The position numbers and the translations under genes are program-made. Below, piece after piece: positions 62,892 through 64,000 of a stretch of DNA of 64,000 bases. The notes under the pieces were generated by a model. The model made no database searches. It worked only from the letters and a program-made list of their open reading frames with translations, and had not been told where the DNA came from. Source of the DNA: Bacteroidota bacterium (GTDB lineage: Bacteria > Bacteroidota > Ignavibacteria > Kapaibacteriales > Kapaibacteriaceae); the NCBI GenBank assembly GCA_018266735.1, contig JAFDZT010000004.1, forward strand, positions 654,094-718,093, read 5' to 3'. How positions within the stretch are numbered: the stretch's first letter is position 1; every line of letters starts with the position of its first letter.

Positions 62892-64000
62892 TGGGAATGC
62901 TCACTTCACTTCTTCATCGATCACGCGGACGGTTCATCGTCCTCGTCCTCCTCGCGACCGCAACTTCTGCCTTCGCGCAAGGGTCGCGTACGCTCACGCT
63001 CACCGAGGCGGAGCAACAGTTCCTGACGCGCAACCTGTCGATGATCGCTGCACGTTATGATGTGGCCATCGCCCGCGCCGCCGTTGTCACCGCAGGTCTG
63101 ATGCCCAATCCTGAACTGGCCATTGAATACAACGTGTTCAATCCGACCACGGGTCAGTGGTTCCCGTTGGCCTTGAACGGGACGCCCATTGCAAGTCAGC
63201 AAAGTGTCTCCCTGCAACAGCTCATCGAGTTGGCAGGGAAGCGAGGCAAACGCGTCGACGTGGCCTCGCTCGACGAACGCACCGCCGAAGAGAACGTTCT
63301 CGACCTCGCCCGCACACTGATGAGCACGCTGCGCGCCACGGCGCTCGATCTGTATCACGTCGATGCAAAGCTCGCAACCTACAGCGACGGCATTCGCGAT
63401 CTTGACCGAACCGTAACGGCCTTGAATTCCATCCAGGACAAGGGCGTGCTCCCTTCACAAGAGATCGTCCGCATTCGCTCGCTCCTCTTCGCCTTCCAGC
63501 AGGAGCGTGCCGCACTGTCTATGCAACGGACCGAGATGGAGTATGGATTGCGACTGTTGCTGCGCGACTCCACGAATGACACACTGCATATCCGACTCGA
63601 ACAGCCGGATCCTGATACGACGGTGATCACCGGACTCGATGCATCGCAACTCTTGCAACGCACGGACACGAACAGACCGGATGTGCGCATCGCGCGCACG
63701 CTTGTGGAACGTGAGGCCGCGAACCTCTCGTATCAACGGTCGCTTGCCATCCCTGATGTACGCGTTGGTCTGCTGTACGACAAGTGGGCAAGCGCATGGC
63801 AAGACTACGTGGGGCTCACGATGTCCGTCACGCTTCCCATCTTCGATCGCAATCAAGGCAACATCGAAGCTGCGCAGGCCGGCATCGATCGCAACCGCTC
63901 CACGCTCGAACTCGCAACGTCTGCGGCAAAGCGCGATGTGACGATGGCACTCAACAAACTGCGCACGGCATCAGAGATGTACACGGCCACGATCCCGTTG
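62891..64000 (+). CDS. TolC/CusC-like outer-membrane efflux protein (3' end outside window)
   Basis: 370 residues seen, running off the right edge. Signal peptide (FIVLVLLATATSAFAQ), then the TolC family pattern: LTLTEAEQQFLTRNLSMIAAR, GLMPNPELAIEYN and later LPIFDRNQGNIEAAQAG, with a long coiled-coil tunnel helix between. Together with the two-component system this is the usual front of a metal RND efflux (CzcCBA/CusCBA) locus; the inner-membrane pump would lie beyond the window (inference). A dyad overlaps its start codon. Confidence 0.88.
   Translation, partial: MGMLTSLLHRSRGRFIVLVLLATATSAFAQGSRTLTLTEAEQQFLTRNLSMIAARYDVAIARAAVVTAGLMPNPELAIEYNVFNPTTGQWFPLALNGTPIASQQSVSLQQLIELAGKRGKRVDVASLDERTAEENVLDLARTLMSTLRATALDLYHVDAKLATYSDGIRDLDRTVTALNSIQDKGVLPSQEIVRIRSLLFAFQQERAALSMQRTEMEYGLRLLLRDSTNDTLHIRLEQPDPDTTVITGLDASQLLQRTDTNRPDVRIARTLVEREAANLSYQRSLAIPDVRVGLLYDKWASAWQDYVGLTMSVTLPIFDRNQGNIEAAQAGIDRNRSTLELATSAAKRDVTMALNKLRTASEMYTATIPL

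Overview
The window is one contig of a moderately GC-rich bacterium of the Bacteroidota-Chlorobiota (FCB) superphylum. Four things point there: two secreted proteins end in a type A sorting domain of the type IX secretion system; several promoters carry the Bacteroidota -7 element TAnnTTTG with a TTG or TTTG -33 element; the arginine operon has a succinylornithine-type transcarbamylase (argF'); and envelope families typical of this group are present (TonB receptor with a carboxypeptidase-regulatory N-terminus, imelysin, DUF4856, HTTM). An early-branching lineage such as Ignavibacteria or Kapabacteria fits, but the exact lineage is inference.

Layout. 1-2788 (minus): iron-acquisition-type operon DUF4856 lipoprotein, imelysin lipoprotein, HTTM protein (cut by the left edge), behind a palindrome that overlaps its promoter. 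2831-3319 (plus): small P-loop kinase. 3383-8804 (minus): operon MFS transporter, three AhpD/CMD-like proteins, TonB-dependent receptor. 8919-16000: lipoprotein, luciferase-like oxidoreductase, SurA/PpiC-like chaperone with HAD hydrolase, a second MFS transporter, and a cobalamin riboswitch driving a T9SS-exported beta-propeller. 16019-19821: giant Asp-box propeller and PAP2 phosphatase. 19838-27016: accessory run of small same-strand genes, including a duplicated module with a decayed copy and a class D beta-lactamase. 27146-31840: 1206-residue T9SS protein, Crp/Fnr regulator, DoxX protein.

31844-41815 (minus): an eleven-gene operon, glycosyltransferase, engB, purE, GNAT, argG, argC, argD, argF', argB, argE, argH, which makes arginine probably through N-succinylated intermediates. 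41894-60690 (minus): the str, S10, spc and alpha ribosomal clusters, rpsL to rplQ, complete except that rpsD and adk are absent from their usual places. tuf has its own promoter and terminator. 60797 to the right edge (plus): response regulator, sensor kinase and a TolC/CusC-like protein, the start of a probable efflux locus.

Coding density is high and no stretch over 300 bases lacks a gene. The longest gaps are 14476-14692 (riboswitch), 57532-57677 (tuf promoter), 27017-27145 (heptamer repeats), 8805-8918 (inverted repeat) and 60691-60796 (rpsL promoter). I saw no tRNA, rRNA, CRISPR array, insertion sequence or phage gene.
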